A DNA stretch of 64,000 nt from Isoetes taiwanensis (GCA_021234155.1 JAJEKV010000055.1:4327537-4391536), one strand, 5' to 3'. Shown: positions 39,106-49,614, counted from the first letter of the stretch. Made by a program: numbers and translations. The notes: a model not told the origin generated them from the letters alone.

Positions 39106-40156
39106 AGAGCTGGTGACGTCTTAGCTTTTGTAGGGTCAGTCTAAGATGCTTCTCATGCTCCTGAAGGGTCTTACTGTAGATGAGAATGTCGTCAAAGAAT
39201 ATAACAACAAAATCATCCAAGTACTCCCGGAAGATATCATTCATCAACCGCATAAAGGTTGCAGGGGCATTAGTTAAACCAAAAGGCATAACTGTAAATT
39301 CATAATGCCCCTATCTAGTGTGAAAAGCAGACTTATGGATGTCCTCCTCTTTAATTCTTATTTGGTGATATCCGGAGCGTAAGTCAATCTTTGAGAAGTA
39401 CTTGGCCCCTTGCAACTGGTCCATAAGATCGTCTGCTCTAGGCAAAGCATAGCGATTCTTGATCGTATGCTTGTTGAGCTGCCAATAATCGATACACATC
39501 CTCAAGGAGCCATCCTTCTTCTTCACAAAAAGGATAGGAGCGCCAAAAGGCGAAACACTAGGCCGAATGAAGCCTAGGTTTAGTAACTCCTGAAGTTGCT
39601 TCTTAAGCTCTGCCAATTCAGGGGGACTCATACGGTACGGGGCCTTACTGGTAGGCTTTGTACCTGGTTCCAAAGCTATCTCACATTCTACCCCTCTAAA
39701 TGGAGGAAGTTTCTGGATCTCGTCCGGAAAGAGATCGCTAAATTCCCTGAGAAGATTAGCAATGCTCTTTGGCAACGCATCAACTACTTGCTTCTGTTTA
39801 GCATCCGACTCAATGGATGCAAGTCTGATGACGCAAAGTAGCTTATCCTTGCGTATGGCCTTGTTTAACTGCCTGATGGACATAGACTGCATAATGGGGT
39901 TTAAGGGATCACCTTCTATAGTTACGCAGGCTCCATTAGCTACGTTGAAGGTAACCTCCCGTTTTTCGCAGTCTATATTGGCTTTTGCAGATGCTAAGAA
40001 TTCCATACCAACAATTAGATCATATTTGCCAATATCCATTAACTCGGCACCTAATGCAACTGGTGCACCGGCGCCGATTTTTAAGGTTAATCGACGGCCA
40101 TGAGTATAATACGATTTACCCCGGCTAAAGTGGCGAGGTTTTGGTCGGGACCTCAA
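38984..40156 (-). pseudogene. Chromovirus protease end and reverse transcriptase
   Basis: The frame 39311-40156 runs from the end of the protease ([11 protein letters not shown]) into RT ([44 protein letters not shown]). It stops at an in-frame TAG where related elements read Tyr before GHYEF. RT continues at 38984-39289 with [13 protein letters not shown]-like sequence and FFDDILIYS (catalytic DD). A single nonsense change therefore splits an otherwise conserved RT. Confidence 0.9.
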
Positions 40157-40566
40157 AGTCTCAAGTCCGCAATACGGGCCATTCTAGAAGAAGCAAAATT
40201 ATGTGTACTTCCCGTATCCATAAGAATTATGAAAGGCTTACTGTCTACTTGACCTATAGTGGAAATAACGGCAGGCTGACTTTCAGCATTGCCGGTTTCA
40301 ATGGCTGCAAGGATATGGGATGCACCGTGGATATACTCGGGAGCCTCCTCGTCGACAGGTGGTGTAGACTCGAGATCATCCCAGTCGAGGTCGGCCATGG
40401 CCAGCTGGGCAGTCTGTGTGACATAAGGGCAATTCTGCATGAAGTGCCGGGGCCGCATACACCTGTAACATGCCTTATCTCTGCGGAGCTGCTCTCGGGC
40501 CTCTTTGGGAATAGACTGTAAGAGGTTCCGAACTGAGTTACCAGCATTGTTCGGTTTGTCTGGCAT
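40153..40566 (-). pseudogene. Chromovirus Gag zinc knuckle and protease active site
   Basis: The frame has CYRCMRPRHFMQNC, a CX2CX4HX4C nucleocapsid knuckle, then an acidic linker, then ILMDTGSTHNFAS, the aspartic protease active-site loop (DTGS). It ends at a frameshift before the protease flap. Gag binds element RNA and the protease processes Gag-Pol. Confidence 0.9.
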
Positions 40567-40599
40567 GTTGAAGGTGACTTTCTTGTCCTAGCGACCGTT

Positions 40600-41430
40600 A
40601 GAGTTTTGCTGAGAAGGCCCAGGACTTGGTGAGCGAGGCTTGTAAAGGTGTTAAGGCGGCTGGGAGTAAGAGGTAAGAGGCGTTGGTACTGGTTTCCTGG
40701 GTGTCTCCTCTTCAAGGCTCAATGCCTTAGCCTCGGCCTCACCGAGCCCGACTTGGTCTATGGCCTTAACCATTCGTTTAATTGAGGGGGCAACCCTTCA
40801 ATATAGCCCTCCACCCGCCCTCTTCACCGTTCATACACGGGACATCTGGCCTCAAGCGCATGAATTCATCTGTGTAGGCTTGAGCCCATACCTACCGCTC
40901 CAACCGTAAAAGTCTCGAATCATTTGGCATTTTAAAGACGAGGCACATAATGCGACTTAAAAGCTTTTAAACTTGCATCGGCTTTACGTGTAGATGTTTG
41001 GCTCTAGCATAGCCCTTCCACCAAATCTGAAAGTGGCCCCTGTAAGGTTTTGAGTAGTAACGTTTCCTCGTATCTTTCTCGGATCATTCCATAGGATTTC
41101 CGAACTCCTTCATTTAGGTCCAACCAAGACTCGCGTTGGGGCGCCTCTAGATTTCCCATCAAACCGAGCCAACTTCCCTGTTTTTCCATATGCCGGTAAT
41201 GTAATGCGGTCAACAAATCTTCTTACGGTACTCCTTGTCCCGGGCCTTTGCATGGTCACCCGACGAAATAGAGGGTATTTGAAAAGAGACGAAGTGGCTG
41301 ATTGTGAAGATGTGGCACTATCGTAAACAAGCCCGACGGCGTTTGGAAGCGGTGCTTCCTTTGTCCAGTCTGGTAGGATTCCGATCGCGGTGTGAAATTT
41401 CTGGCGTAGTGGTGGACTTGGCGATGAGGT
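40600..41430 (-). pseudogene. Chromovirus Gag, decayed N-terminal part
   Basis: Frames broken by stops carry Gag-like text: ALHYRHMEKQGSWLGL and KTLQGPLSDLVEGL (41004-41216), and further down SHYVPRLKMPNDSRLL then YTDEFMRLRPDVP (about 40830-40960). This is the matrix/capsid-like part typical of Ty3/gypsy Gag. The 5' start is unclear because of the repeat at 41434-41916. Confidence 0.6.
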
Positions 41431-41433
41431 AAG

Positions 41434-41916
41434 GGGATAGGTTAAATGCGTGTAATTAAGGCGTATAAAGTCCCTGATTTTTTGGGAAAAATCGTATTTT
41501 TAAGTATTTTTATACTGGGTAGGGAAAAAATTTATCGTAAGCGAAACCGACACTTGCGAAACTTTGGAAACCGGTTGCTTCGAAATTCAAAAAAAATTAA
41601 AATGCGAAACCCCTAGTTCCGAAATCACGGTGGCTTGCTGTGAAACCGATTTAAATGTGAAAAAACTTGGTATAGATATGAAGGTTCGCTTCTGTGAAAA
41701 AAAAAAAACAATTTTTTTTTCAAAAGTTCCGGTGCGGCCCGAAGGTTTCCTACGCGAAAAAAGTTTCACGTGTGGCGAAGGTTTCTGCGAAATTTTTTCG
41801 CCGCCAGGAAATTTTTGGGACGATATTTTTGGCGTATTAAGCGTCAAATTTGTGCCGTATCAAGCGAAAATACGTATTACATTATAAAACGCATTATCTG
41901 ATATTGAACCTATCCC
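41434..41916. repeat. Possible MITE with GGGATAGGTT inverted ends
   Basis: The left end GGGATAGGTTAAAT and the right end, read on the minus strand, GGGATAGGTTCAAT are inverted; the 483 bp between are AT-rich with about a dozen CGAAA/GCGAAAC motifs. It lies between Gag and the upstream ORF block. I see no clear target duplication, so it may instead be untranslated sequence with chance symmetry. Confidence 0.4.
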
Positions 41917-42305
41917 TGACTCCGGTCCGTCCTCCAGCATATGCGGTGGTGGGTTGGCATTCAATACATAAGCCTGCAGCTCTACTAACTGCCGCTTCAT
42001 CAACAGGAGTTCCTAATCTGCTAGCATTTTAGGGTGTTTGCCATGAGGCGTTACGTGCACCGTCTATATTGACCATAACAAGGTATAAGCAGAATTTATG
42101 TGATATCAAGTGTCACAAAGAAGATCATTTTGAGTAGTACTAGGAACAATAATAAAGACAATACAAGAAAATTAAAGAAAAGAACTTTATTATAAAGTCA
42201 AAATGGTAGTTACATTGGAGGGCGTTTTAACAAAATTAAGTCTGTAGAATACAAAACTTAATGATTATACAAAACTTAGCCATGAAAAAGCCGTGCAGAT
42301 CAGGC

Positions 42306-42774
42306 CTAGGGCTCCGCGAAAGGGTACAGGATAGAGTAACGAATACTCTCTCTTACTGCCCTAACTACCTTGTAACGAGCCCATGCCTGGATAATAACAT
42401 ATTGATAATCTAACGTGGGGCTAATGATGAGTAATTTGAAAAGATCTCTCAGCGCGTAGAAAATCTGCCATAAATGGTCATTCGCATCGGCAAAAGCCTG
42501 GTGCTTCGTCATCTCCCAATAATTCCAGGTACGACCGACAGTGTGTTCTAGGTGTTCGAAGGCGCGCTCACGGAGGATGTTGACAATTTCAAAGCCCTTG
42601 ATTGGATCGTAGAGTTCTCCTTCATCCATGGGTTCCTCTGTCACATAATCGACATCCGTTGGGTGCCACTCTGCATATTCTTGGCCATAGTCTTGATCTG
42701 GAGGTACCTGATCTTCCCCTCGTAGTTCCTCGGGTATTTCTTCTTCATTTTCCTCAATTTCATCGTCTGCAAGA
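42306..42774 (-). CDS. Unknown acidic protein exon, upstream of Gag
   Basis: An open minus-strand segment runs from a splice-acceptor-like TCTTGCAG at about 42775 to a stop at 42306. It encodes about 155 aa: an acidic start (DDEIEENEEEIPEELRGED), then EEPMDEGELYDPIKGFEI and a helical part (NYWEMTKHQAFADANDHLWQ). I do not recognise it. The stretch 41917-42305 downstream is non-coding as far as I can see. Orientation matches the chromovirus and the other unknown ORFs to its right. Confidence 0.45.
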
Positions 42775-42962
42775 CGGTAAGTATGAGTACATAACAGTTG
42801 AATTATTCCTTATACTTCAAACTCTAAAAGAGGAAGACAATTATTGTAGGAAAAAGACAATTTGCTTGTATTCAAAAGAAGATGCGTGAAGATCATCAGC
42901 GCAAAATTACATATACTCGAGTAGCTCAAAGGCTATGCTCATGCAATAGATACTATAAAAGG

Positions 42963-44960
42963 CTATGAACTAGTCCCGGCATCCCGGTCCATTGGCGTAG
43001 GAGGTGGTGGCGGCGGTCGATGACGTAACAAGGTCACCCCTGGGTCTACTGTGGCAGCCGCAATGGAGGCAACCTCTGACGGGTAGGCAGCAGCCAATGG
43101 GGCCGACGTAAGGAGCTTCATGCTCATCCAGGGTGCGATGTCTTGACCCAATGCCGTAAGAGCAAGGTCCCTCCGCACCAGCACGTAAGTAAGGGTGCGA
43201 TATGAGAGCTTCTTATGCCCCGCCAATGTGGATAGTGCACGGAGGCTCCACCATGACGCCTCGGCCTCGGGGCCTAGGTCTCGGGCCACAAAAAGGACCT
43301 GCCCCTGCCGGAAAGCTGACAAGAAGAAGCGAGTGAGGTGATTTCCCAATGCCTTTCCTTGCGGGGTCAACGAAGTGGCGACCTCCTTATCTAAGTCCAT
43401 GGGGACCTCCTCCTTCTTGAGTTCTTCCTGCTCCTCTTTAAGGTGAGTAAGATTATGGTAAAGTTCTTCCCCTTCCTCATCTGAATTAGAGGGGACCTCA
43501 ACCATATTAATATTGGGGACATGAGGTCCCATAGCCGTAAAAGCATCCGGAGGAGGCTGAATTGGTGGATCCTGCAGCATCAAATCCCTAAGCCGTAGCA
43601 GAGTAGCAGCCGGCTCTATGGTCTCCTGATGAAACTGGAGTAGCTGGTGTACCTCTTGTGGAAGATCAATAGGGGTGAAATCTATAAAATCATCCATACA
43701 GTACTCTGCCAATTCATAGAGCACGTGGTCCTTGCGGCGGTGCTTGAATCCGGCCACTATGTGATAAGTCCAGATGATATCATCTAAGAGAAGATACTCT
43801 TGGCCTTGATGATACACAACTGGAAGGGCGTCCAACCCGGACAAGCGTTGTTAGTCCTGTGCCTCCTGGTTCAGGACTATTCATGCATACGACGGACCAG
43901 GTCAAGCTCAAGGATCCACAGACAGGCATGGGTCAGCCATCAAAGGCTCAGCAGAAGACCAAGCAGCAGACCACGCAGTCAAAGCCTGCGTCCGTCAACA
44001 AGAGGCGCCGCTCAGACAAGTGATGGCCCGTCACCGCCCGCGTCAGTGTCAGCGTGATTCTAGGCACTTCAAGAGGCACCGCCAACATTCCTGCAAATCA
44101 GGCCTCCTTACAGGAGTCGGCACCGAGATCAGTCAGGGTGTCTATATTGGGCCAAAGGCCATTGTACTATATATATGAGTAGAGCTAGCACATGAGTTTT
44201 TAGATGAGTTTTGAGTCTTGTCTCTCTTCAGTCTTCTCTCGATTGCGAGAGTTCATGTATGTTCATCATTGATATCAAGGAAGCTTATCATTTTCCTCTC
44301 ACTGTTCTCTCTTCTTCTGTTTTCTTCTTGTTCTTTTCTTGCAAATCCCGCGTGACATAGTCCCCCAGATTCTCCTGTTAGATCCAAGGGTCCTCACAGA
44401 GGGCTGTCTTGCAGGAGTTCCCGAACCCAGACCCCAAACAAGCGTGCTGCTTGTTCCCAAGGCGGCGGCATCTCTTCGGCCAACTGTTTCCAACGTACGA
44501 AATCGTCCATGCCGATGTGTTCGTCCTCTTCCTCATCGGAAGACTCGGGAAGCTTGCCTTTCTCTGCTGGCAAAGTATCATCCTCAACGTACTGATCCAT
44601 GAGGATGGCTAGAGCAAAGGCGATCTCAAGATACTGCCGGCCCTCATGCTTAACTACAGACGGGTGGTTACCCCACCGAAGCTTGCCCTTAAGCACATCA
44701 TACGCGTGGGTGTCGCTGCCTAGCATCTCTCTCACAACATCCCGCTCAATGAACAACTGAGGCGGTTCTCTGAAGGGGGTGCAAAGAGGGAGCATCTCCT
44801 CGGCATAAAACTCCAGAAACCCTGTATAGTCTGGGTGACGTTGCATATTGGCAATAAGATCGATACGCTGGAGCAAAAAGGGCTGTAAGAGATCAAAGGG
44901 AACCTGAGGATCCCAGTGCTCTCCGTCCTCATACCATGCAAGTAGGTTGGTGGCGGCCAT
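42963..44960 (-). pseudogene. Unknown ORF split by a solo LTR
   Basis: The first part is 44960-44446 (MAATNLLAWYEDGEHW ... PPPWEQAAR) and the second is 43848-42963 (SGLDALPVVYHQGQEYLLL ... MDRDAGTSS). They are in the same frame once the solo LTR 43849-44440 and one copy of its 5-bp target repeat are set aside; the junction reads QAARL|SGLDALPV. The uninterrupted protein would be about 465 aa, with Glu/Asp-rich linkers, a region of leucine-rich helices and a proline run near the end (RPPPPPPTP). I know no family for it. Intact ends argue that the LTR insertion is the only disabling change. Confidence 0.6.
43849..44440 (+). mobile_element. Solo LTR with AGCGT target duplication
   Basis: The 592-bp sequence begins TGTTAG and ends CCAAACA. 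It is flanked by AGCGT at 43844-43848 and 44441-44445. It matches the LTR at 63531-64000 (same family, same orientation). A TATA-like ACTATATATATGAG lies near 44165. It is the product of recombination between the two LTRs of a full element, which removed the inside. It interrupts the unknown ORF on the other strand. Confidence 0.9.
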
Positions 44961-45170
44961 TGGCGCTGGAAGTCAAGAGGGAGGAGGGTAATTAGATGAT
45001 GGTAAGTGAAAATGAAACCCTAAAACCCTTTTTCAAGTACCCTCTTCTTTGGCGTCGATCGACGGCGATTACTTATTATTATTATTTTTTTTCCAAAAAA
45101 AAAGAAGAAAGGGAATAAAGACTTCCATTAATATTAACAAAAGTTGTACAATGAAAATGCCCGAAGGTAG

Positions 45171-45680
45171 CTACAAGGGATCCCCCCGGATCCTCCGGGC
45201 GAGGGCTAAATCTTTAGTCATTATGGTGACCCTCTTTGCGTGTGTAGCGCAAAGGTTGGCGTCACCAAAAAGAGCTATCAAATAGGCCTCGGCGGCCTCC
45301 TGCAGTGCCAAAATTGCAAAAGTCTGGAAGCGGAGGTCGGTCTTGAACTCTTGTGCGATTTCCCGAACCAACCTCTGAAAAGGCAGCTTCCTTATCAAGA
45401 GTTCCGTGGTCTTCTGGTATTTACGGATCTCCCGTAAAGCCACGGTGCCAGGTCGGAAACGGTGGGGTTTCCTCGCGAGGGCCGGGCTGGCCCCTTCTTA
45501 CGGGGACCGTCTTAGCCGCTTGATGGCGAGGATGGGGCGTGGCGTCCACCGCTCTTGCCGCCGGCTGGGCGGCGTATTCTTCCCAATATTCCGGCAACCT
45601 TGACTTCTCTTTTATTGGCTGCTTGGGACTTATGGGCTACAAATTTCCTCTTGTTCGTTTGCTGGCTTGTCCCCTGATTA
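45171..45680 (-). pseudogene. Histone H3-like sequence
   Basis: The frame ending at 45171 encodes nearly the whole H3 fold: [74 protein letters not shown] and ARRIRG. The N-helix and all three core helices are present. It differs from canonical H3 at several places (QEF for [33 protein letters not shown]). The tail is basic but not the canonical ARTKQTARKS; it lies in other frames ([29 protein letters not shown]) and needs at least two frameshifts. It overlaps the end of the upstream unknown ORF, so a fusion to that protein is possible. It may be a captured H3 variant. Confidence 0.75.
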
Positions 45681-46557
45681 GGGTCTGCGGGGTTTCTTGC
45701 TTTCGAGATTGGCCTCTTTGTTGGTGCTGGTCTCTTTGTTCATTCTTGAGCCTTTTGGCCTCCTCAGAGCCTCTTTGGGCTCGTTCCATGTCGGCCTCTA
45801 CCTGAGCCAACCGCCGATTAGCGATCCTTCGGAGCAGTTCTACATGATAGCGGTCAGGTCGCTGGGCCATATCCATCTGGACTATTGTCAAGTAGTCCAG
45901 ACTGGGAATCTCAGTCCACATAAAGCTTTGAGAAGCCTCGTGCCATTGATATATGGGTAATTCAAAAGCCTGGCAGTTGATAATAGCCCACCCATGGCGC
46001 AAGTACCTGTATTCCCGAGCCCGCGTTTTTATATCCGCCCTCTCTACCTCTCGACGATCGTCTTCCCTGACTAATACCCCAATACGAGTTGCCTCAATCT
46101 GAATTGCTTCCTCCTCAGAGTGTTCTTCACACTCAGGGGGGTAGAATTTGATCAATACCATGACATTGTCAAGTTGCTCGACCATGGTGTAGGGTAGCTG
46201 GTGCAGATTGAGCTTAATCAGAAACTGCTCAGAGAAATGGAATATAGGATAGGGTATCCTAAGGTCATCGCTAAATCGCCGTACCAGCTCATCCAGAAGG
46301 ATGTCTATCAAGTCGCTATCAGTGGCCATATGTTGCGCGATCATAGCGTAGATTTGGGGTATATTGAGGCTAGAGGGGTCCGCGGTAGTCTTAGTGTTGG
46401 CCATAAGTGAGGCGCTGGCGATTAGGAAGATAATAGGGGAGGCGCTAGGGGTGGAGGAGGCGGTGGAAAGAAACAAGGTGGAAGAACAAGGCCGGGTCCG
46501 GCGGCTATGGCGGACGTCAGAGCAGGCGGGCGGAGGCGTGTAAGGCAAGGAAAGCAT
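45637..46557 (-). CDS. Unknown 306-aa ORF next to the H3-like sequence
   Basis: ATG at 46557; a second, perhaps better, start is Met52 at 46404 (MANTKTTADPSS). The protein has a helical central part (DLIDILLDELVRRFSDDL, YPIFHFSEQFLIKLNLHQL), then YRYLRHGWAIINCQAFELPI, then a charged coiled-coil-like segment (RRLAQVEADMERAQRGSEEA) and a basic Gln/Arg-rich end. No known domain is recognised. Near its stop a +1 frame continues as basic tail sequence into the H3-like fold. It is the first ORF after the right-hand LTR-like repeat on the minus strand. Confidence 0.5.
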   Translation of the reverse strand: MLSLPYTPPPACSDVRHSRRTRPCSSTLFLSTASSTPSASPIIFLIASASLMANTKTTADPSSLNIPQIYAMIAQHMATDSDLIDILLDELVRRFSDDLRIPYPIFHFSEQFLIKLNLHQLPYTMVEQLDNVMVLIKFYPPECEEHSEEEAIQIEATRIGVLVREDDRREVERADIKTRAREYRYLRHGWAIINCQAFELPIYQWHEASQSFMWTEIPSLDYLTIVQMDMAQRPDRYHVELLRRIANRRLAQVEADMERAQRGSEEAKRLKNEQRDQHQQRGQSRKQETPQTLIRGQASKRTRGNL

Positions 46558-46904
46558 AAAAACAACCGGCCGCCTAACTTTTAAATTTTAAAAATTTTCT
46601 TATTTAAAAACTTTTTTTTTTTTTTTTATCGGCCCGGAAATCTGGCGCTTTTATCTTTCGATGGCGTAAACTGACATTATCTGGCGTTTATATCCGGATT
46701 ACAACGTCGACGAAATGCTTGGCCGAGTTGAGTTTCGGGGCCCTTCCACATCCTTTCTCCGCGGGATAACGACCCTCCTAGCAAGGTGGTTAAAAAACGC
46801 GTTTTTTATTCATAAAAATCTTCTATAAAAATCCGTACGTACTCTAAAAGATTTTTATGGAATGGGATAGCCAAAAAAAAAAAAAAAAAATATTGCCCCT
46901 AATT
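46558..46904. other. Non-coding leader upstream of the unknown ORF
   Basis: About 350 bp with T-rich and A-rich runs (46605-46628, 46874-46890). Nothing recognised. Confidence 0.4.
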
Positions 46905-47010
46905 TTTTTTTGTGCACATTAAGGTTTAGGGTTTGAATGTTTAGAATTATATAAGGTTTACAGGGGTTAGAATGTTTAGGTTTAGGGATAGAATTTTTAA
47001 ATTTAGGGTT
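46905..47010. repeat. Degenerate telomere-like TTTAGGG cluster
   Basis: Three exact TTTAGGG units and several near matches (TTTAGG, GGGTTAG) occur at the point where the right-hand LTR-like copy stops matching. It could be filler added during break repair, or simply AT-rich repeat. Confidence 0.4.
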
Positions 47011-47536
47011 AGAAGGGTTAATCTTAACAAAGATAACCAGAGAAGACTAACTGAGGTGCTATCCTAGAAGCTCAAGCTAGACTACCCACTAACCCGAGTT
47101 TCTGCTAGATCCGTTAGCATGGGGCACCTCCATCTTTCAGCAACTTGGGTGTTCAGCAACAACTTGGGCGTTCAGCAACACTTGGGAGTTCAGCAACAAC
47201 TGGGGCGCTCAACAGCTCCTCCTCCTGGCTCGATTTTGGGGCCAAATGGGGTAGGGGTCCAATTTGATGCCCCAAGTTAGCATTCCCCTGCTGGCCAATC
47301 GAATTTGGCCAAGTGGCACCTTCCTAATTAATCTATTATCCTAATTAAGTCAATTAGATGTTATTTCTTAATTATAGGTAATTATCCTTTAATTTCCCCT
47401 TTATTAATTTAGCATAGCTAAATTAATCCCTTTTAGGCCAACCCCCTAGGTTAAAATACCCCATGGTGGCGTATCTCTATTGTGTGACATGTCAGTATAT
47501 TTATACGTATACCGTATAAATACGTGGAACGTCGCA
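47011..47536 (-). repeat. Chromovirus LTR-like copy with CACTA empty site
   Basis: It matches 31241-31270 plus 35760-36256 without the CACTA element, reading ATAACCAGAGAAGACTAAC across 47033-47051. The right end GTCGCA corresponds to GTCACA at 36256. By position it is the 5' LTR of the minus-strand chromovirus. The left end is abrupt, no tRNA-type primer site is visible, and no target duplication could be matched. Confidence 0.7.
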
Positions 47537-48045
47537 AAATTGAACCCCACAACTCAGTTACGGCAAAATCCCCTTCACACAAAGAAATTGCTCCTTGCTC
47601 AACGGTGTCGTTTTTTTGCCGACGATCACCAAGACAAATGGTAACAATCCCTTTTTCAATGGAAATTCTTGCCACACAATGGTCTGTCGAGAACCTTGGT
47701 TGCCAAATTGTTAGAGCCTAAACTCCAAATTTGCAAGAATGATGAAAAACCAGTAATCCAAGCTTCAATCTACCAGATCTATGCAATGCACAACATAAAG
47801 ACTCATAATCTCCATAGCTAGATCAAAATAATCTCTCTCTCATACACCGTCTCTGTTTTTTCTCCCTGCTCAGATAACACGGTGATGATAATGGATCCCC
47901 AGGTACACAATGAATACGTGCATATCTACTCCACGTGTGCATATGTGTATATACATGTATATATACCTCCTATATACGACCATGTATACGGTCTCCTATA
48001 CCAATCTAACAATACATCAGTTGTCTGATGATATAATGTGTTAAA
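47537..48045. other. Unassigned region
   Basis: About 500 bp between the LTR-like copy and the inverted LINE. It contains alternating TATATACATGTATATA-like sequence (47945-48000). No gene is recognised. Confidence 0.4.
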
Positions 48046-49050
48046 TGTGGGCCTCCGCCACCATGATGATCAAGCTATTCTTCCAATTGATCAATGTACA
48101 AATCAAAGAGTGCAGGAGATAGAGGGCAACCCTATCGTACTTCAATATTACTAGTGATTTGGGTACCTGATGCTGGAAACTTAGCAAAGACCCTTTCATA
48201 GAGCCAATAAATTGAATTTTGAAGGTTTTGTGGAACTCCAAGTGCTAGCAAGCACTGCCAAAGAAGCTCACGAGGTACTGCAAAGGCAGAAGTAAAATCC
48301 ACAAAGCATATATAGAGGTCTTGTTTCAAGCTTCGACTATGTCCAATAAGCATGTGCAATGTGAAAATATGGTCATGGAATGACCTGGACGAAAATCTGC
48401 CTATCCTACAGCACATACACTAGTATCTTCTACCCATGATGTCAACTGCTTCTCGGTGATACTGGCTAGGAGCTTGAAAAATATGGAACGGACAATGATC
48501 ATGCGATAATTCGAAGGGTCATTCTTATCACCTGCTTTGTGAATTGGTATGACCGTACTGATCGCCAAGTTTCTGGCAATCCTTCTTGTAAAGCTTGCTT
48601 TAAAAGATCAGTATGATTGGAAGCAATAGTGGATCCCCCTCCCCCCCTCTCCCCCTTCCATTTAAGCAATTCTGCTTGTAAACCTTGAAGATCAGGAGAC
48701 TTGCCATTGGATAGATGTCGCAGACCTTCTTTGATTTTCTCCTCTGTGAATTGAAGAATATTATCTACCAAATGAGGCACAGAATTAAGAATCCCAGGAT
48801 GATCATATAGTTGGACCAATCGCTCATCCCATTGTTGCATAGAAATATGTACAAGAGTGGGATGTGGTCAATATAATATTTTGCGCCAGAGGGTCTGAGG
48901 CTCACGTAGCAATGATTCAAATATTTGCTTCTGATGCTCAACAACAAAGCGTGCTTTCTTGCGTTTCAACACAGAATTATAATTCTTGATGGCATTGTGA
49001 TGTGTATCTGGCTCAATGATCATTCTCAGATGTTTTTTAAGCTGCTTGCA
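48046..49050 (-). pseudogene. Inverted LINE reverse transcriptase fragment
   Basis: Read on the minus strand it goes from KARFVVEHQKQIFESLLREP (near 48930) through FTEEKIKEGLRHLSNGKSP (near 48720) and LPETWRS (near 48560) to RT blocks DLYICFVDFTSAF (near 48310) and GCPLSPALFDLYIDQLEE (near 48110). The second frame contains ISMQQWDERLVQLYD. The order and spacing fit the region before RT plus the first half of RT. The YxDD block is not included. Several frame breaks occur. Confidence 0.8.
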
Positions 49051-49058
49051 TTCTACCC

Positions 49059-49385
49059 ATGAAAAAGCGCGGATCCATTGCCTCTATCCGCACAGGTGCA
49101 CACCATCTCCGGATTGAGACAAGGAGATGGATTGGGGAGCTGCGTCAGGAGAGGCTTTGTCAACGCTGCCAGGTTGGAGCTGTGGAAGACGAATGCCACA
49201 CACTTCAGAGTTGTCCAGCATATGATGGCATTCGGATACGCTATGCTGAGCTAGTCCGTCCTGGCCAGCCCCTGCATGAGATACTGAGCACGAGCTCGGT
49301 ACAGAGTTGGGCTCATACATTCAAGAGATCATGGATCGCCGAGATCAGCTCGATCCTCGGGCACTTACCTGATACATGTACATAA
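49059..49385 (+). pseudogene. LINE C-terminal zinc-finger fragment
   Basis: An open frame of 108 codons contains GSIASIRTGAHHLRIE, LCQRCQVGAVEDECHTL and SCPAYDGIRIRYAEL. The C-X2-C ... H ... C pattern is typical of the finger at the end of LINE ORF2. It ends at a stop before the 3' UTR. It is in the opposite orientation to the RT fragment just to its left. Confidence 0.75.
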
Positions 49386-49584
49386 TTCTGTCCCCCATGA
49401 TATATATTTGTCTTTGTATTTGTAATTGGACAGTTTGACAGCAAACCTATTCCTGTCATGGTTTTTCCCCCAAACAACCCTTTAGGGTGGGGAGGGGGTT
49501 TTTTAACCTGGACAGTAATACGCTTGATGCACCTCCTACTGGGTCCCATGGGCCAATTGGTATTCGTGGACGATAAAAACTCTA

Positions 49585-49613
49585 TTCCATTCTATTCTAT
49601 TCTATTCTATTCT
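49585..49613 (+). repeat. (ATTCT)n tail of the LINE
   Basis: About five ATTCT units, CCATTCTATTCTATTCTATT onward, close the 3' UTR. This type of tail is known for several non-L1 LINE clades. Confidence 0.85.
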
Positions 49614-49614
49614 A

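Larger units (their letters stand above)
48046..49614 (+). mobile_element. LINE with inverted 5' part (twin priming)
   Basis: The left part (48046 to about 49050) is LINE RT sequence on the minus strand. The right part (about 49055-49385) is the C-terminal finger region of a LINE on the plus strand, followed by a 3' UTR and an (ATTCT)n tail. The inverted segment is the upstream part and its 5' side faces the junction. This is what twin priming leaves. Both parts carry stops, so it is inactive. It is distinct from the L1-type LINE at 20523 because the tail is a microsatellite rather than poly-A. Confidence 0.75.

Noticed and set aside
35760-47536. A simple complete chromovirus bounded by two equal LTRs
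   Set aside because: The right LTR-like copy is cut at 47011, no PBS or target duplication could be matched, and a 4.3 kb unknown block lies before gag; I keep it as probable but unproven.
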